Position numbers and translations under genes: made by a program. From NCBI RefSeq assembly GCF_029277985.1, contig NZ_CP119546.1, positions 2,480,001 through 2,544,000 on the forward strand: a stretch of DNA of 64,000 nucleotides. Direction: 5' to 3'. Below, piece by piece: positions 17,514 through 31,624 of this stretch (position 1 is its first letter; the number at the start of each line of letters is the position of its first letter). The notes under the pieces are model-generated. The model was not told the origin of the DNA and did no database searches. It saw only the letters and a program-made list of their open reading frames with translations. The DNA comes from Providencia stuartii (GTDB lineage Bacteria; Pseudomonadota; Gammaproteobacteria; Enterobacterales; Enterobacteriaceae).

Positions 17514-18866
17514 ATGGACAGACTAATGACAACCTCACATCAGCCTTTACCTCCTACTTCACGACGAAAAATTGGGTTATACGCTTTTATTTGGTTGCTC
17601 TTTTTAGCCCCTTTTTTCTTCCTTACCTATGGACAAGTTAATACTTATACTGCCACATTAACAAACGTCCCTTCTTACGTATATTCTTGGGAACAGCACA
17701 TTCCTTTTTTATCTTGGACTATTATTCCTTATTGGAGTATTGACCTTTTTTATGGCCTATCTCTTTTTATGTGTACTTCATTAAGAGAACAAAAGATCCA
17801 TGGAATCCGTTTAATAGTCGCATCATTAACTGCTTGTATTGGTTTTCTATTATTCCCCTTAAAATTTAGCTTTTCTCGACCGGACACGAGTGGAATAGCC
17901 GGTTGGATGTTTGAGAGCCTTGAATTATTTGATCTTCCCTATAACCAAGCGCCCTCATTACACATTATTTTATTATGGCTATTATGGTTACGCTTTCGTG
18001 CTCATACCCCAACAAAATGGCGGTGGTTACTGCATGGCTGGTCACTATTCATATTAGTTTCTGTCCTCACAACATGGCAGCACCATTTTATTGATGTCAT
18101 CACTGGCTTTGCTGTTGGAATCCTGATCAGTTATTTTTTGCCAATCGACAGCAAGTGGCATTGGAACTACACAGGAAGCCGCCGCAGCTTAAAGATGACC
18201 ATTAACTATGGCTTAGGTGCTATCACCTGCCTACTATTGGCTTTTATTATTCAAGGGGCTGCATGGCTATTTTTATGGCCTGCTATTGCCTTATTTATGG
18301 TTTCATTAGGTTATCTCGGGTGCGGTGCCTCCGTATTTCAAAAGACTCCCGAAGGCCAAATCTCCCCTTCCGCTTGGGTATTGCTTCTCCCTTACCGATT
18401 AATTGCTATTGCTACCTATCATTACTATGCAAAAGCATGTCGGCAACCCAGCCAAGTCAATGAACAACTTATTTTGGGAGGACGCCCACTGTATCATTTG
18501 TCAGCTCAGTCCGTTTTCGACATGACTTGCGAATGGCCTCGTAATTCTTATAGTCGCGGCTTAACTTACTGTAGCCAACCGCAAATAGATTTGTTACCAC
18601 TGAGTGCCGCTGATATTGAACGAGCCATGTCGACAATGGATGCGCTAGCCCAAAATGGCGTGGTTTATGTCCATTGTAAACTCGGTTACTCACGTAGTGC
18701 GACAGTCGCCGTTGCATGGCTAGTCCATCGCCGTAGTGCTGTTAGCATTGAAGATGCCATTGAACAAGTCATGCAGGCTAGGCCACAAGTGATCCTCAAT
18801 GCTGCAACTCTTGAGCAATTACATTATTGGTACCAACAATATTATTCAAAGCGGGCGCAATTATGA
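17514..18866 (+). CDS. ynbD: YnbD-like membrane phosphatase with dual-specificity phosphatase domain
   Basis: 450 residues. The N-terminal two thirds is a polytopic membrane region with a PAP2-like pattern (FSRPDTSG, then NQAPSLHIILLW, then WQHHFIDVITGFAVG), as in lipid phosphatases. The C-terminal domain (about 315-440) is a cysteine phosphatase with the signature HCKLGYSRS. This two-part layout is that of E. coli YnbD. Two starts are possible, ATG at 17514 and ATG at 17526, neither with a good ribosome-binding site. The upstream DNA carries ATGGACA three times at 10-bp intervals, which makes the start uncertain. Confidence 0.83.
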   Translation: MDRLMTTSHQPLPPTSRRKIGLYAFIWLLFLAPFFFLTYGQVNTYTATLTNVPSYVYSWEQHIPFLSWTIIPYWSIDLFYGLSLFMCTSLREQKIHGIRLIVASLTACIGFLLFPLKFSFSRPDTSGIAGWMFESLELFDLPYNQAPSLHIILLWLLWLRFRAHTPTKWRWLLHGWSLFILVSVLTTWQHHFIDVITGFAVGILISYFLPIDSKWHWNYTGSRRSLKMTINYGLGAITCLLLAFIIQGAAWLFLWPAIALFMVSLGYLGCGASVFQKTPEGQISPSAWVLLLPYRLIAIATYHYYAKACRQPSQVNEQLILGGRPLYHLSAQSVFDMTCEWPRNSYSRGLTYCSQPQIDLLPLSAADIERAMSTMDALAQNGVVYVHCKLGYSRSATVAVAWLVHRRSAVSIEDAIEQVMQARPQVILNAATLEQLHYWYQQYYSKRAQL

Positions 18867-19270
18867 GTCATTTATCCAATAAGCAATGTGGCGATGTAAT
18901 GATTATTTTTACAGCAAGTTGGCGTTATTTATGTTGCGCATCATTACTCGCTTTTATTTGCCAACTAATCTTATTTATCGATTCATTTACACAGCATCTT
19001 TATTTCTTTTTAGGAACTGTCTTTTTTATTATTAGTCATTATTATATTTTTAGACTCAGTTTAGATAACCATCTCTTTAAAGTATTATACCAAACCCCCG
19101 ATGCTCATCATTTTGACCTAGCTCTACAGTTTCTTTTCAAGAAAAATCAACATGCTTTGTCTATGGAACAGCGTTGGATTGGAACAAAAAAACTCTTCAA
19201 CTACGCCCTTGTCTTTGTCATTAGTGCGTGGGGTTGGCTATTAATTTCAATATTGATGACTAATCAATAA
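18863..19270 (+). CDS. small hydrophobic membrane protein, unknown function
   Basis: A 135-residue protein I do not recognise. It has two hydrophobic segments near the N-terminus (about residues 18-35 and 42-60), a polar middle (about 65-110) and a hydrophobic segment near the C-terminus (about 113-132). A membrane protein with three helices is therefore likely. The chosen ATG at 18863 overlaps the ynbD stop codon as ATGA, which suggests translational coupling and a shared job with the ynb-like enzymes. An in-frame start 12 codons earlier lies inside ynbD and is less likely. Confidence 0.7.
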   Translation: MSHLSNKQCGDVMIIFTASWRYLCCASLLAFICQLILFIDSFTQHLYFFLGTVFFIISHYYIFRLSLDNHLFKVLYQTPDAHHFDLALQFLFKKNQHALSMEQRWIGTKKLFNYALVFVISAWGWLLISILMTNQ

Positions 19271-19508
19271 TTAAATTTAATTCATCAGCCGTGTTATTTA
19301 AAAACGGTTATCACAATAATATAAAATCTTAAGGATCCCTTTTTAGATAGTTCAATGCCGAATATTCGTAGGTTTTTTTACTTTTGTCACTGTAAACGTT
19401 ATGATAATTGCGAATTCATTGACACATAACAGACTTTTTTGTGTGAGTTCGGCGTATCCTTTGGTCTCTATTTTCCGTTATTTAACCCTGTTATTTTGGT
19501 GGGGTACA

Positions 19509-21203
19509 ATGAGTACAAAAAAAATTAATCGTTTGCGCCCTTTTAGCGCTCTTATAGATTCATGTTGGAAAGAAAAATACACTTTTGCTCGTTTTATTAA
19601 AGATTTAATTGCAGGGATTACGGTTGGAATCATTGCTATTCCCTTAGCAATGGCGCTTGCTATTGCCAGTGGTGTTCCACCACAGTATGGCCTATATACT
19701 GCGGCCATAGCAGGTATTATTATCGCCATTACTGGTGGCTCACGTTATAGCGTTTCTGGGCCTACCGCTGCTTTCGTGGTGATCTTATATCCTGTTTCTC
19801 AACAATTCGGTTTAAGTGGGCTACTGGTTGCCACTTTAATGTCAGGAATTATTTTGCTGGCAATGGGATTTGCTCGTTTCGGTAAATTTATCGAATATAT
19901 TCCTGTTTCTGTAACATTAGGCTTTACCTCTGGTATCGCCATCACTATTGCGACTATGCAAGTTAAAGATTTTTTTGGCTTGCAGATGGCCCATGTACCA
20001 GAAAACTATGTTGATAAAGTGGTTGCACTAGTCAATGCCTTACCAACATTGCAATACAGTGATACCTTGATCGGCATAATCACACTACTGGTACTGATTT
20101 ACTGGCCAAAGCTGGGTTTAAAGTTACCGGGTCACTTACCAGCTTTAGTGGCTGGAACACTGGTTATGTGGGGTCTATCGCTGTTTGATAAACAAGTCGC
20201 GACCATTGGTTCCCAATTTAGTTACTTATTACCTGATGGGACTGAAGGTAATGGTATTCCACCTATTTTGCCTCAATTTATTTTACCTTGGGAGCTTCCC
20301 GGAAGTGCTCCTATTAGCTGGTCAATGATTACCGCCTTGATGCCTGCCGCTTTTTCCATGGCTGTGCTAGGTGCGATTGAGTCACTACTTTGTGCCGTGG
20401 TTCTGGATAATATGACCGGTAAAAAACACCATTCAAACAGTGAACTTATTGGACAAGGTTTTGGTAATATTGCCGCCCCATTCTTTGGTGGGATCACAGC
20501 AACCGCCGCGATTGCGCGTTCAGCGGCCAACGTCCGCGCGGGTGCCACTTCACCAATCTCTTCAGTCATTCATTCGCTATTAGTATTAATGACTTTATTA
20601 GTACTGGCACCAATGCTTTCCTACCTGCCTTTGGCTGCAATGTCATCCTTATTATTGATGGTCGCTTGGAATATGAGCTCGGCGCGAAAAGTCATCGACC
20701 TTATTCGTAGAGCACCTAAAGATGACATCATCGTTTTACTTCTGTGTATGTCTTTAACGGTTCTATTTGATATGGTTATTGCTATTACAGTAGGGATTGT
20801 TCTTGCCTCTTTATTGTTTATGCGCCGTATCGCGAATATGACCCGAATTAGTGAGCTACCGGAAACCGATGAAACAAAAAGTCGTTTAGTCGTACGCGTC
20901 AATGGCCCCTTATTTTTTGCTGCGGCAGAACGTATTTTTGATGAATTAAGAGTCAAAAGTGAAGGTTATGAAACGATCGTTATGCAATGGGATGCCGTTC
21001 CTGTACTTGATGCCGGTGGTTTAGAAGCATTCCAGAAGTTTATCGACCTAGTAAAAAAAGATACTCACATTGTTATTTGTGATATTCCATTCCAGCCATT
21101 AAAAACTTTGGCCCGTGCACGTGTAACGCCGATTGAAGGCGTACTGAGTTTCCATAACTCTATTGATAAAGCGCTAGAAGAGTTAAATAATCCACAACAC
21201 TAG
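19509..21203 (+). CDS. dauA: SulP-family C4-dicarboxylate transporter DauA
   Basis: An inner-membrane SLC26/SulP transporter, in E. coli (YchM) an aerobic succinate carrier. The 564 residues comprise a membrane domain (helices from about residue 30 to 430, with [19 protein letters not shown] and the SulP signature region from [12 protein letters not shown] to [12 protein letters not shown]) and a C-terminal STAS domain (about 450-555). The start ATG at 19509 gives the family N-terminus; upstream in-frame codons read as unrelated sequence. In E. coli dauA lies beside prs, whereas here it is about 8 kb away next to yhcC and kdsA. Confidence 0.9.
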   Translation: MSTKKINRLRPFSALIDSCWKEKYTFARFIKDLIAGITVGIIAIPLAMALAIASGVPPQYGLYTAAIAGIIIAITGGSRYSVSGPTAAFVVILYPVSQQFGLSGLLVATLMSGIILLAMGFARFGKFIEYIPVSVTLGFTSGIAITIATMQVKDFFGLQMAHVPENYVDKVVALVNALPTLQYSDTLIGIITLLVLIYWPKLGLKLPGHLPALVAGTLVMWGLSLFDKQVATIGSQFSYLLPDGTEGNGIPPILPQFILPWELPGSAPISWSMITALMPAAFSMAVLGAIESLLCAVVLDNMTGKKHHSNSELIGQGFGNIAAPFFGGITATAAIARSAANVRAGATSPISSVIHSLLVLMTLLVLAPMLSYLPLAAMSSLLLMVAWNMSSARKVIDLIRRAPKDDIIVLLLCMSLTVLFDMVIAITVGIVLASLLFMRRIANMTRISELPETDETKSRLVVRVNGPLFFAAAERIFDELRVKSEGYETIVMQWDAVPVLDAGGLEAFQKFIDLVKKDTHIVICDIPFQPLKTLARARVTPIEGVLSFHNSIDKALEELNNPQH

Positions 21204-21211
21204 GCTTAATA

Positions 21212-21238
21212 ACTCGCCATTGCAGGTCAATGGCGAGT
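21212..21238 (+). terminator. hairpin after dauA
   Basis: Perfect 11-bp stem ACTCGCCATTG (21212-21222) / CAATGGCGAGT (21228-21238) with a 5-base loop, 9 bases after the dauA stop codon. Only a weak T-tract follows. Confidence 0.65.
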
Positions 21239-21466
21239 ATGTCATTTGCGCATGATTAAGACGACATGCAGTCACTTTCATTGTGACACTGCAATTTTAA
21301 ACTGAATTTATATTAACTATACATTTTTGCTTATTTATTAATAAGCTACATATAATTTGAAACAACTTGCCATCCTTAATCGCCCATCACACGATGTATC
21401 ATGGATAACACAATGATCAGTCTCAATAATTAACATACTTAATCTTAGACGATACCAAGATAACGC

Positions 21467-22369
21467 CTATAGCGCAGAACCTTGACCGCCATTCGTCAAC
21501 AAGTATTGATATAGGTGATTCATTCCCAACCAGCGGTTTTCACACCATTGAGGAGCCAATAACGTGGGTCGTCGCGCACTCGCACAGATACGATGATAAA
21601 TAATATCGACTGGCGTATGCCGGATCATTTCTCCCGCAATGTGTGTGTAATCATCTAATGCAATCGGCTCTATACGTCCTGCAAGCCAGCTTTTTGCCAT
21701 AATACTACCATCGACAATATGCAACGGGTGTAATTTAATACCATCAGTACCGCAATCCAGTACCTTTTCTAAGGTTTGCATATTCATTTGCGCAGTTTCA
21801 TTGGGTAAACCACAAATAAGGTGGGTACAGACTTTGAGCCCCAGCTTCCGTGCCTTCACCGCCGTTTGTTGATATTCAGAAAAACCATGCCCTCGGTTAA
21901 TACGATGCAATGTTTTATCATGCGCGGTTTGTAATCCTAGTTCTAACCAAATTTCATAACCTTGCTCACGATAACTGTTAAGTAAAGCTAAAACCTCATC
22001 AGGCACACAGTCAGGGCGTGTACCTACGCACAAGCCAACGATGTCAACCTGCTTCAGCGCTTCTTCATATAACTGTTTTAAGATACAAACTTCAGCATAA
22101 GTACTGGTATAAGCTTGAAAATAGGCAAGGTAGCGATTGGCTCGGGTGATCTTGGAGACTTGATGGCGAATTTGTTCGCAAATAGATTGAGTTGATTGGC
22201 TTTCATCAGAAAAAGAGGCAACATGACAAAAAGTACAGCCACCGCGTCCTAGCGTTCCATCGCGATTCGGGCAATTAAAACCACCATGAAGCGTTATTTT
22301 ATGGATTTTTTCACCGTAACGGCGCTGAAGATCAGCGCCGAACATGGTCACAACTTGGTTAAGCTGCAT
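21467..22369 (-). CDS. yhcC: YhcC-type radical SAM protein (TIGR01212 family)
   Basis: A 300-residue radical S-adenosylmethionine protein. The [4Fe-4S]-binding cysteines are Cys33, Cys45 and Cys48 (spacing C-x11-C-x2-C, in FNCPNRDGTLGRGGCTFCH), the expanded spacing of the YhcC group and not the common C-x3-C-x2-C. The segments GLCVGTRPDCVPDEVL and LELGLQTAHDKTLHRINRGH are also typical. I know of no firmly established reaction for this family. It ends convergent with dauA and starts 12 bases after the kdsA stop, so it is probably in the same transcript as kdsA. Confidence 0.88.
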   Translation of the reverse strand: MQLNQVVTMFGADLQRRYGEKIHKITLHGGFNCPNRDGTLGRGGCTFCHVASFSDESQSTQSICEQIRHQVSKITRANRYLAYFQAYTSTYAEVCILKQLYEEALKQVDIVGLCVGTRPDCVPDEVLALLNSYREQGYEIWLELGLQTAHDKTLHRINRGHGFSEYQQTAVKARKLGLKVCTHLICGLPNETAQMNMQTLEKVLDCGTDGIKLHPLHIVDGSIMAKSWLAGRIEPIALDDYTHIAGEMIRHTPVDIIYHRICASARRPTLLAPQWCENRWLGMNHLYQYLLTNGGQGSAL

Positions 22370-22381
22370 AATAGATTAGGA

Positions 22382-24089
<1,708 letters not shown>

Positions 24090-24090
<1 letters not shown>

Positions 24091-24935
24091 TACCTTTCCA
24101 CTGCTTTATTCCACTGCCCAAGCGTAATTCTATCTCTACCGCCATAATCTTGGCAGGTTTCGATATTGCTATAACCATACTGTTTGAACAACTCACGAAC
24201 TGCCACACCTTGCTGCCATCCATGTTCAACAAGCAACCAACCCTGCTGGCTTAGGTATTCTCTCGATTTAGATACAATATGATCTAAATCTGCCAGTCCT
24301 TGATTATCTGCCACTAATGCAGTTAAAGGTTCAAATCTTACATCACCTTGTTGTAAATGGAGATCATTTTCATCAATATAAGGTGGATTGCTCACAATCA
24401 TATCAAAATGTTGTGAAGAAAGTGAGGAAAACCAATTGCTTTGTAAAAACTGCACATTATCAATGGCGAGACGTTGTTGGTTTCGTTGTGCTAAAGACAC
24501 GGCCTCAGGGTTAAAATCAACACCAACAACTGAGCTATCTAAGCGTTCAGAAGCAAGCGCTAGCGCTATAGCCCCCGTTCCTGTACCGAGGTCAAGAATA
24601 CGACAACTTTGAGGAGGTAGTCTTGATAAAGCCTGTTCAACAAGGCATTCAGTATCAGGACGCGGAATCAAAGTAGCTGGTGAGACAAATAAAGGCAAAG
24701 ACCAGAATTCGCGCTCACCGATAATATAGGCAATGGGTTCACCTTGTTCACGGCGGCTCAATAATGCTTCGAGAGCTTGATACTCCGCGGGTGTTAAGGT
24801 CGTTTCTGCAAATGCAAAAATAAAACTACGACTCTGCCCTGTAATATGTTGGAGCAGAATTTCAGCATCTCGCTTCGCACTGTCACTGCTCGACAATCTC
24901 GCAACCGCTTGATTCACCCATTCGCCGTATTGCAT
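24090..24935 (-). CDS. prmC: release factor glutamine N5-methyltransferase
   Basis: PrmC methylates the glutamine of the GGQ motif in peptide release factors RF1 and RF2. The 281 residues contain the SAM-binding motif LDLGTGTGAIALAL (residues 114-127) and the catalytic NPPY at 183-186, which binds the glutamine side chain. Its start codon overlaps the prfA stop by one base (TAATG), so enzyme and substrate are translationally coupled. Confidence 0.96.
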
Positions 24936-26017
24936 TAGTCTTGCTCAGACAATGCAGAAAGTTGATCTGCTTGATATTCATTAATAATTGGCTGAATCAG
25001 CCCATCAAGTTTTCCTTCCATCACTTCATCTAAACGGTAAAGTGTCAGGTTGATACGATGATCCGTGACCCGACCTTGTGGGAAGTTATAAGTTCGAATA
25101 CGGTCAGAACGATCACCCGAACCTAAAAGGTTACGGCGCTCTGAAGCTTCTGCTGCTTGACGTTTATCCATTTCAGCTTGTCGAATACGCGCACCTAATA
25201 CAGACATCGCTTTGGCTTTGTTTTTATGTTGTGAACGCTCATCCTGACATTCAACCACAATGCCGGTTGGAATATGCGTAATACGGATTGCCGAATCGGT
25301 GGTGTTAACGTGCTGTCCACCCGCACCGGAAGAACGGAAGGTATCGATACGTAAATCAGCTGGATTGATCTCTGGCAGTTCAGCCTCAGGCAATTCAGGA
25401 AGGATGGCCACTGTACAAGCTGAAGTATGGATACGTCCCTGAGATTCCGTTTCTGGCACACGCTGCACACGATGACCACCAGATTCGAATTTCAAGCGTC
25501 CATAAACACTCTCACCAGAAATCTTGGCGATAACCTCTTTATAGCCACCGTGTTCACCATCACTCGTGCTCATTAGCTCGACACGCCAACGGTTAGCTTC
25601 TGCATAACGGCTATACATACGGAATAAATCACCGGCAAAAATAGCCGCTTCATCGCCGCCAGCTCCTGCGCGGATCTCTAAGAAGCAGTTATATTCGTCA
25701 TCAGGATCTTTTGGCAGCAACAACAATTGTAATTGTTGTTCAAGCTCTTCATTGCGCTCTTTAGCTTCTTTCAGCTCTTCCTGAGCCATTTCTTTCATTT
25801 CAGGATCATCTAACATCATTTCTGCTGTTTCGATATCTTCCTGTACAGTTCGCCACGCTGAAAAACATTTAGCGACATCTGTCAGTTGAGCATACTCTTT
25901 TGAAAGGGCTCGGAAGCGCCCTTGATCAGCAATCACACCTGCATCGGCAAGGTGTGCTTGAATTTCTTCATAGCGTTCCTGTAATGCTTCCAGTTTTGCG
26001 ACAATAGAAGGCTTCAT
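24935..26017 (-). CDS. prfA: peptide chain release factor 1
   Basis: RF1 ends translation at UAA and UAG. The 360 residues are the usual length. The stop-codon recognition tripeptide is Pro188-Glu189-Thr190 (a PxT motif, in [15 protein letters not shown]) and the catalytic GGQ is at 233-235 (in [17 protein letters not shown]). Gln235 is the target of PrmC, encoded next. It starts 31 bases after the hemA stop codon, and the order hemA-prfA-prmC is conserved in enterobacteria. Confidence 0.98.
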   Translation of the reverse strand: MKPSIVAKLEALQERYEEIQAHLADAGVIADQGRFRALSKEYAQLTDVAKCFSAWRTVQEDIETAEMMLDDPEMKEMAQEELKEAKERNEELEQQLQLLLLPKDPDDEYNCFLEIRAGAGGDEAAIFAGDLFRMYSRYAEANRWRVELMSTSDGEHGGYKEVIAKISGESVYGRLKFESGGHRVQRVPETESQGRIHTSACTVAILPELPEAELPEINPADLRIDTFRSSGAGGQHVNTTDSAIRITHIPTGIVVECQDERSQHKNKAKAMSVLGARIRQAEMDKRQAAEASERRNLLGSGDRSDRIRTYNFPQGRVTDHRINLTLYRLDEVMEGKLDGLIQPIINEYQADQLSALSEQD

Positions 26018-26048
26018 TCGTTATATCAGACCCATAATTAAAATGTGG

Positions 26049-27311
26049 TTATTGATGGTTCAGCCCTAAGCTGTCCCTAAGTAGATTCAGACGTTCCATA
26101 TCACCATCTCCAGCGGCTTGCTGTAAAGATTTAGTCGGTGCATGGATCAGGCGGTTGGTCAATTGTTGGGTAAGTTGTGTGATAACTTGTTCAGGGTCTG
26201 CACCCTGACTAATCGCCGCGAGTGCTTTTTCTGTCATACCCGCGCGGATTGCCTCAGCCTGCGCTCTGTAATCGCGAATTGTAGACACTGCGGCTTGCGA
26301 GCGCAACCAATCCATGAAATGGCTGCTTTCTTGTTCAACGATAAATTCCGCTTCAACCGCTGCTGCTTTACGCTGAGCTAAGTTTTGCTGAATAATCGAC
26401 TCAAGGTCATCCACCGTATACAGATAAACATCCCTAAGCTTTTCAACATCGGGTTCAATATCGCGAGGAACCGCAATATCGATTAATAACATTGGCTTAC
26501 TACGACGGATTTTCATTGCTCTTTCGACCATCCCTTTACCAATAATCGGTAATGGGCTTGCCGTTGAGCTGATAACAATATCCGCTTGCGCCAGCCGAGT
26601 ATCAATGTCAGGTAGTGTGATCACTTCCGCATTAACCTCATTGGCTAATAGCTCAGCTCTTTCACGAGAACGGTTTGCTATCATCATTTTCTGTACACCA
26701 TGTTCACGTAAGTGACGAGCCACTAATTCGATCGTTTCGCCCGCCCCTACTAACAATATATTCAGGTGTTTAAGTGACTCAAAGATTTGCCTTGCTAAAG
26801 TACAGGCAGCAAAAGCAACAGAAACCGCATTCGCACCGATCTCTGTTTCGGTACGAACACGTTTTGCGACAGAAAATGATTTTTGGAACAAACGCTCTAG
26901 TTCACTCGACAAAGAATGATTATCTTGTGAAAGTGCGAACGCTTTTTTGACCTGACCGAGAATTTGAGGTTCACCGAGAACTAAAGAATCTAAACCACTA
27001 GCTACTCGCATCAGATGGCTAACCGCGCGATCACCTTCGTGCCAATACAAGCTTGGTTTCAAATCATGATCGTTGATATCGTGAAACTCACATAACCACT
27101 GGATCAGCTGCTCTTGAGCACGCTCTTGTGATTCAAGACTCAAATACAGTTCGGTTCTATTACAGGTCGACAGCACGACGCCACCGCTAACTTGGGGCTG
27201 TTTTAGTAACTCCTCAAGTGCATGGTCAATTTTTTCTGGTCCGAAAGCCACTCGCTCACGCAAGGCCACCGGTGCCGTTTTATGATTGATGCCTAATGCT
27301 AATAGGGTCAT
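26049..27311 (-). CDS. hemA: glutamyl-tRNA reductase
   Basis: HemA reduces glutamyl-tRNA to glutamate-1-semialdehyde, the first committed step of tetrapyrrole synthesis. The 420 residues include the catalytic Cys50 in [10 protein letters not shown] and the NADPH-binding loop [18 protein letters not shown]. The C-terminal dimerisation region is complete. It is divergent from lolB, as in E. coli. Positions 3-5 of the protein are Leu-Leu-Ala and not the Lys-Lys pair I associate with N-terminal proteolytic control in some enterics; position 11 has a lysine. Confidence 0.97.
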   Translation of the reverse strand: MTLLALGINHKTAPVALRERVAFGPEKIDHALEELLKQPQVSGGVVLSTCNRTELYLSLESQERAQEQLIQWLCEFHDINDHDLKPSLYWHEGDRAVSHLMRVASGLDSLVLGEPQILGQVKKAFALSQDNHSLSSELERLFQKSFSVAKRVRTETEIGANAVSVAFAACTLARQIFESLKHLNILLVGAGETIELVARHLREHGVQKMMIANRSRERAELLANEVNAEVITLPDIDTRLAQADIVISSTASPLPIIGKGMVERAMKIRRSKPMLLIDIAVPRDIEPDVEKLRDVYLYTVDDLESIIQQNLAQRKAAAVEAEFIVEQESSHFMDWLRSQAAVSTIRDYRAQAEAIRAGMTEKALAAISQGADPEQVITQLTQQLTNRLIHAPTKSLQQAAGDGDMERLNLLRDSLGLNHQ

Positions 27312-27856
27312 TGTGCTTAACTACATTGCTCACATTGCTAATTATTTTTTCAGCAGTATAACCACACCACTGTTAATTGTTTACCCGCTATTGTAGATGA
27401 TCTAGGCCACGCTTTCTATGGTCTACACGTAATGAAAACCATAAAGATGATCAACTCCTAACTTTTTCAGTACCAATGATGAAGAAGTTAGCCGATAACA
27501 ATACTATTAGTCATGTTATTTTACACCGGATTATATTCGAGATGTACCATTTTTTTATTATATATATTAAGAAATTATCAATATTGATAATATATAGTGA
27601 GAATACGGTCACTTAACAGATCAAATCCATGATCACTCTCGTTTTCCTATTGTATAGATAGGCAAAACTTCTTCAATCCGATTGATAATTTGGTCGTTTT
27701 AACGCAATATTTCCGTTCCTTGTCGCGCTATTTTCTCTTTCCATGTTATCCATGACGATAATTTTCTCGATTGCGATAACAGAGATGCTTCGGCAAGAGT
27801 CACCATTATTGAAAGACGCGTTGTTATTTTTCACCCGATGATTTTTGAGAGTCGCT
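27312..27856. promoter_or_regulatory. 545-base divergent hemA-lolB region
   Basis: AT-rich spacer that must carry the promoters of the hemA-prfA-prmC and lolB-ispE-prs operons. It is longer than needed for two promoters. No open frame with a ribosome-binding site is seen; a 95-codon minus-strand frame here overlaps the lolB start and has no family features. Confidence 0.5.
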
Positions 27857-28518
27857 ATGCAACTGTTTACTACTTGGTCTTTTCTGGGTCCTTCCTCCAC
27901 TCGAGGCTTTTGGCGCTTATTACCACTTTCCTGTTTGTTGCTAACGGCGTGTGTCACCACAAAACAGACGACAACATCAGGTACTGGTTCCTCTGCGGAT
28001 CCTGAATGGAAAGCTCACTTACAAGAAGTGAACGCGCTTCGGAATTACCAAACACGTGGCTCTTTTGTCTACGATGGTGGTCAAAGTAAAACCTATGCCA
28101 AATTCTTCTGGCAACAATATACACCTGAAAAATATCGCTTATTGTTAACAAACCCTCTGGGTAGCCGTGAGTTAGAGCTCACCGTAGAACCCGATTTAGC
28201 ACGTCTGACGACAAAAGATGGACAAACTCATATGAGTGACGTGCCTTCAGAGTTGATTTATCAACTTACAGGCATGGAGATCCCTCTTGACGACCTAACA
28301 GCTTGGCTAACGGGCTCTCCGGGACGTGCGACAGAATATGAACTCGATGATAACCATTTACTCAAATCCGTCACCTTACAACAAGGTAATGGTGAAAAAT
28401 GGCAGCTTAACTATCTTTCCTACGATACCAGCACTAAACCAATGTTACCAAGCAACCTTGAACTGAGTCAGGGTTCGCGCCTAATTAAGCTAAAAATGGA
28501 TAGTTGGACCTTACAAAA

Positions 28519-28522
<4 letters not shown>
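27857..28522 (+). CDS. lolB: outer-membrane lipoprotein insertion protein LolB
   Basis: LolB receives lipoproteins from the periplasmic carrier LolA and inserts them into the outer membrane; it is itself a lipoprotein. The 221 residues start with a signal peptide ending in the lipobox LLTAC, followed by a low-complexity Thr/Ser linker. [30 protein letters not shown] and the C-terminal LIKLKMDSW match the family. The ATG at 27857 is preferred over a TTG four codons earlier, since GAGAG lies just upstream of it. It overlaps ispE by 4 bases. Confidence 0.94.
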
Positions 28523-30406
<1,884 letters not shown>

Positions 30407-30414
30407 GCATTATT

Positions 30415-30440
30415 AACGAGGTATAACTACCTCGTTTTTT
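30415..30440 (+). terminator. Rho-independent terminator of prs
   Basis: Perfect stem AACGAGGTA (30415-30423) / TACCTCGTT (30428-30436), 4-base loop, T6 tail. Confidence 0.92.
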
Positions 30441-30478
30441 CTATTTGCTCAGCAGCAGAACGTCATGATTTAAGTAGC

Positions 30479-30509
30479 GCCCCTACGCTTGATATTCAAC
30501 CGTAGGGGC
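30479..30509. other. second hairpin downstream of prs
   Basis: Perfect 9-bp inverted repeat GCCCCTACG (30479-30487) / CGTAGGGGC (30501-30509) with a 13-base loop and only a short T-tract. It could be a backup terminator or a remnant of a dispersed repeat. The DNA from 30510 to 30943 shows nothing I can name. Confidence 0.5.
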
Positions 30510-30941
30510 TTTATGTATTGTCATACAACAACGTTATTCCCTTACCTAACTCTGTTATTTATTGTTATCTACATCTTTCACTCACCGTCAATCTGAACTC
30601 AAATGAAAAAATAAAAAGATATTGATGATAACCTTGAGGCCATTCTTTATTAATAGGCTGTATTATCGCCTGTTTATTTCAACTGTTATGTCGCTTTTAA
30701 CTATCACATAAAAGAAATAAAAATAGAGGTAGGAATAACGTTGGTAATATACTGGGTTGCAATCAGAAGAAATGCGCAAAACAAATTCAGTGTGTTTCAG
30801 TCTATCTAAAGATAGTCATTAAATAATCAGCTACTCATACACCAATACACATAGTTGCCCATGCTCCAGTCATTATTACAGTAACATTCACTCAAAACAT
30901 TGGTATTCAATCCACAAAATAATAGCGGGTCCCCAAATAAT

Positions 30942-30964
30942 AAAGGTGCTGTAATCAGCACCCT
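30942..30964 (-). terminator. Rho-independent terminator of ychH
   Basis: On the minus strand GGTGCTG (complement 30956-30962) pairs with CAGCACC (complement 30945-30951) around a 4-base loop and is followed by TTTATTATTT. It lies about 95 bases after the ychH stop codon. Confidence 0.75.
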
Positions 30965-31057
30965 TAGAAACGCTTAATTGACTTGAATACGTTATTTTAC
31001 TTAATTCAATTTATTTAACACAATAATTCTAAATTGTATTAAATCAGACAAAATGAC

Positions 31058-31330
31058 TTATGGATAGCGGTGATTATCACGGTTTGAATGGTTATAGTGT
31101 TTTATCAACCAGTAACGGTCGGCAACTTTGTCTCTTCCACCTAATCTTGCACCCGCCAGCCAAATCATAGCGCCGACAAAAATACCAAATAAAGACCCCA
31201 TCGTAAGCATATCTGGTAAGTTAAGACTAAATACATGAGAAGATAAATTCAGCGCAATGCTTCCTATCATGACAATTAGACCCAACGCCATTAAAATATT
31301 ACCAATTAAGAGAGCTGTTTTACGTTTCAT
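31058..31330 (-). CDS. ychH: YchH family stress-related membrane protein
   Basis: A 90-residue inner-membrane protein with two hydrophobic helices (about residues 7-27 and 41-62). MKRKTALLIGNILMALGL and the conserved GAMIWLAGARLGGRDKV followed by DRYWLIKHY match E. coli YchH, described as a stress-linked protein of unknown mechanism. The start at 31328-31330 has a strong GGGAGG upstream; the open frame extends 29 codons further but without family resemblance. It is divergent from pth, as in E. coli. Confidence 0.92.
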   Translation of the reverse strand: MKRKTALLIGNILMALGLIVMIGSIALNLSSHVFSLNLPDMLTMGSLFGIFVGAMIWLAGARLGGRDKVADRYWLIKHYNHSNRDNHRYP

Positions 31331-31624
31331 ATCTACCTCCCGTATCAGTAGATTGATAAGCAAAGCATGTTTGAAACTTCCGAAAAAATATATCTTTATG
31401 CTGTTATTATAGTGCATTAAGTAAAATTATTTGCGATGGCAATCACAGGGTTAGACTTTTTTCATTATTTCTGTACAAAAGATGCTTTTTATAAAAATAT
31501 TTTACCCATAACTACATTTTATATTAAATCAGCCCGCATCAGCGCTATTTCAATTTTGTACATCTTCCCCTCTCAGGGTAAACTAGGCCTAATAATTGAA
31601 TTAACTGACAGTGAACTATTAGCC
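31331..31624. promoter_or_regulatory. divergent ychH-pth region
   Basis: AT-rich spacer of 294 bases with the promoters of both genes. The frame of pth stays open through much of it, but that upstream segment has no family match and is probably untranslated leader. Confidence 0.45.

Noticed and set aside
27673-27960. A 95-codon minus-strand frame in the hemA-lolB gap
   Set aside because: It overlaps the lolB start on the opposite strand, has no ribosome-binding site and no family features.
30479-30509. Hairpin after prs as a possible riboswitch or small RNA
   Set aside because: Only a simple 9-bp stem with no conserved core; it follows a good terminator and is most likely a backup stem or repeat remnant.
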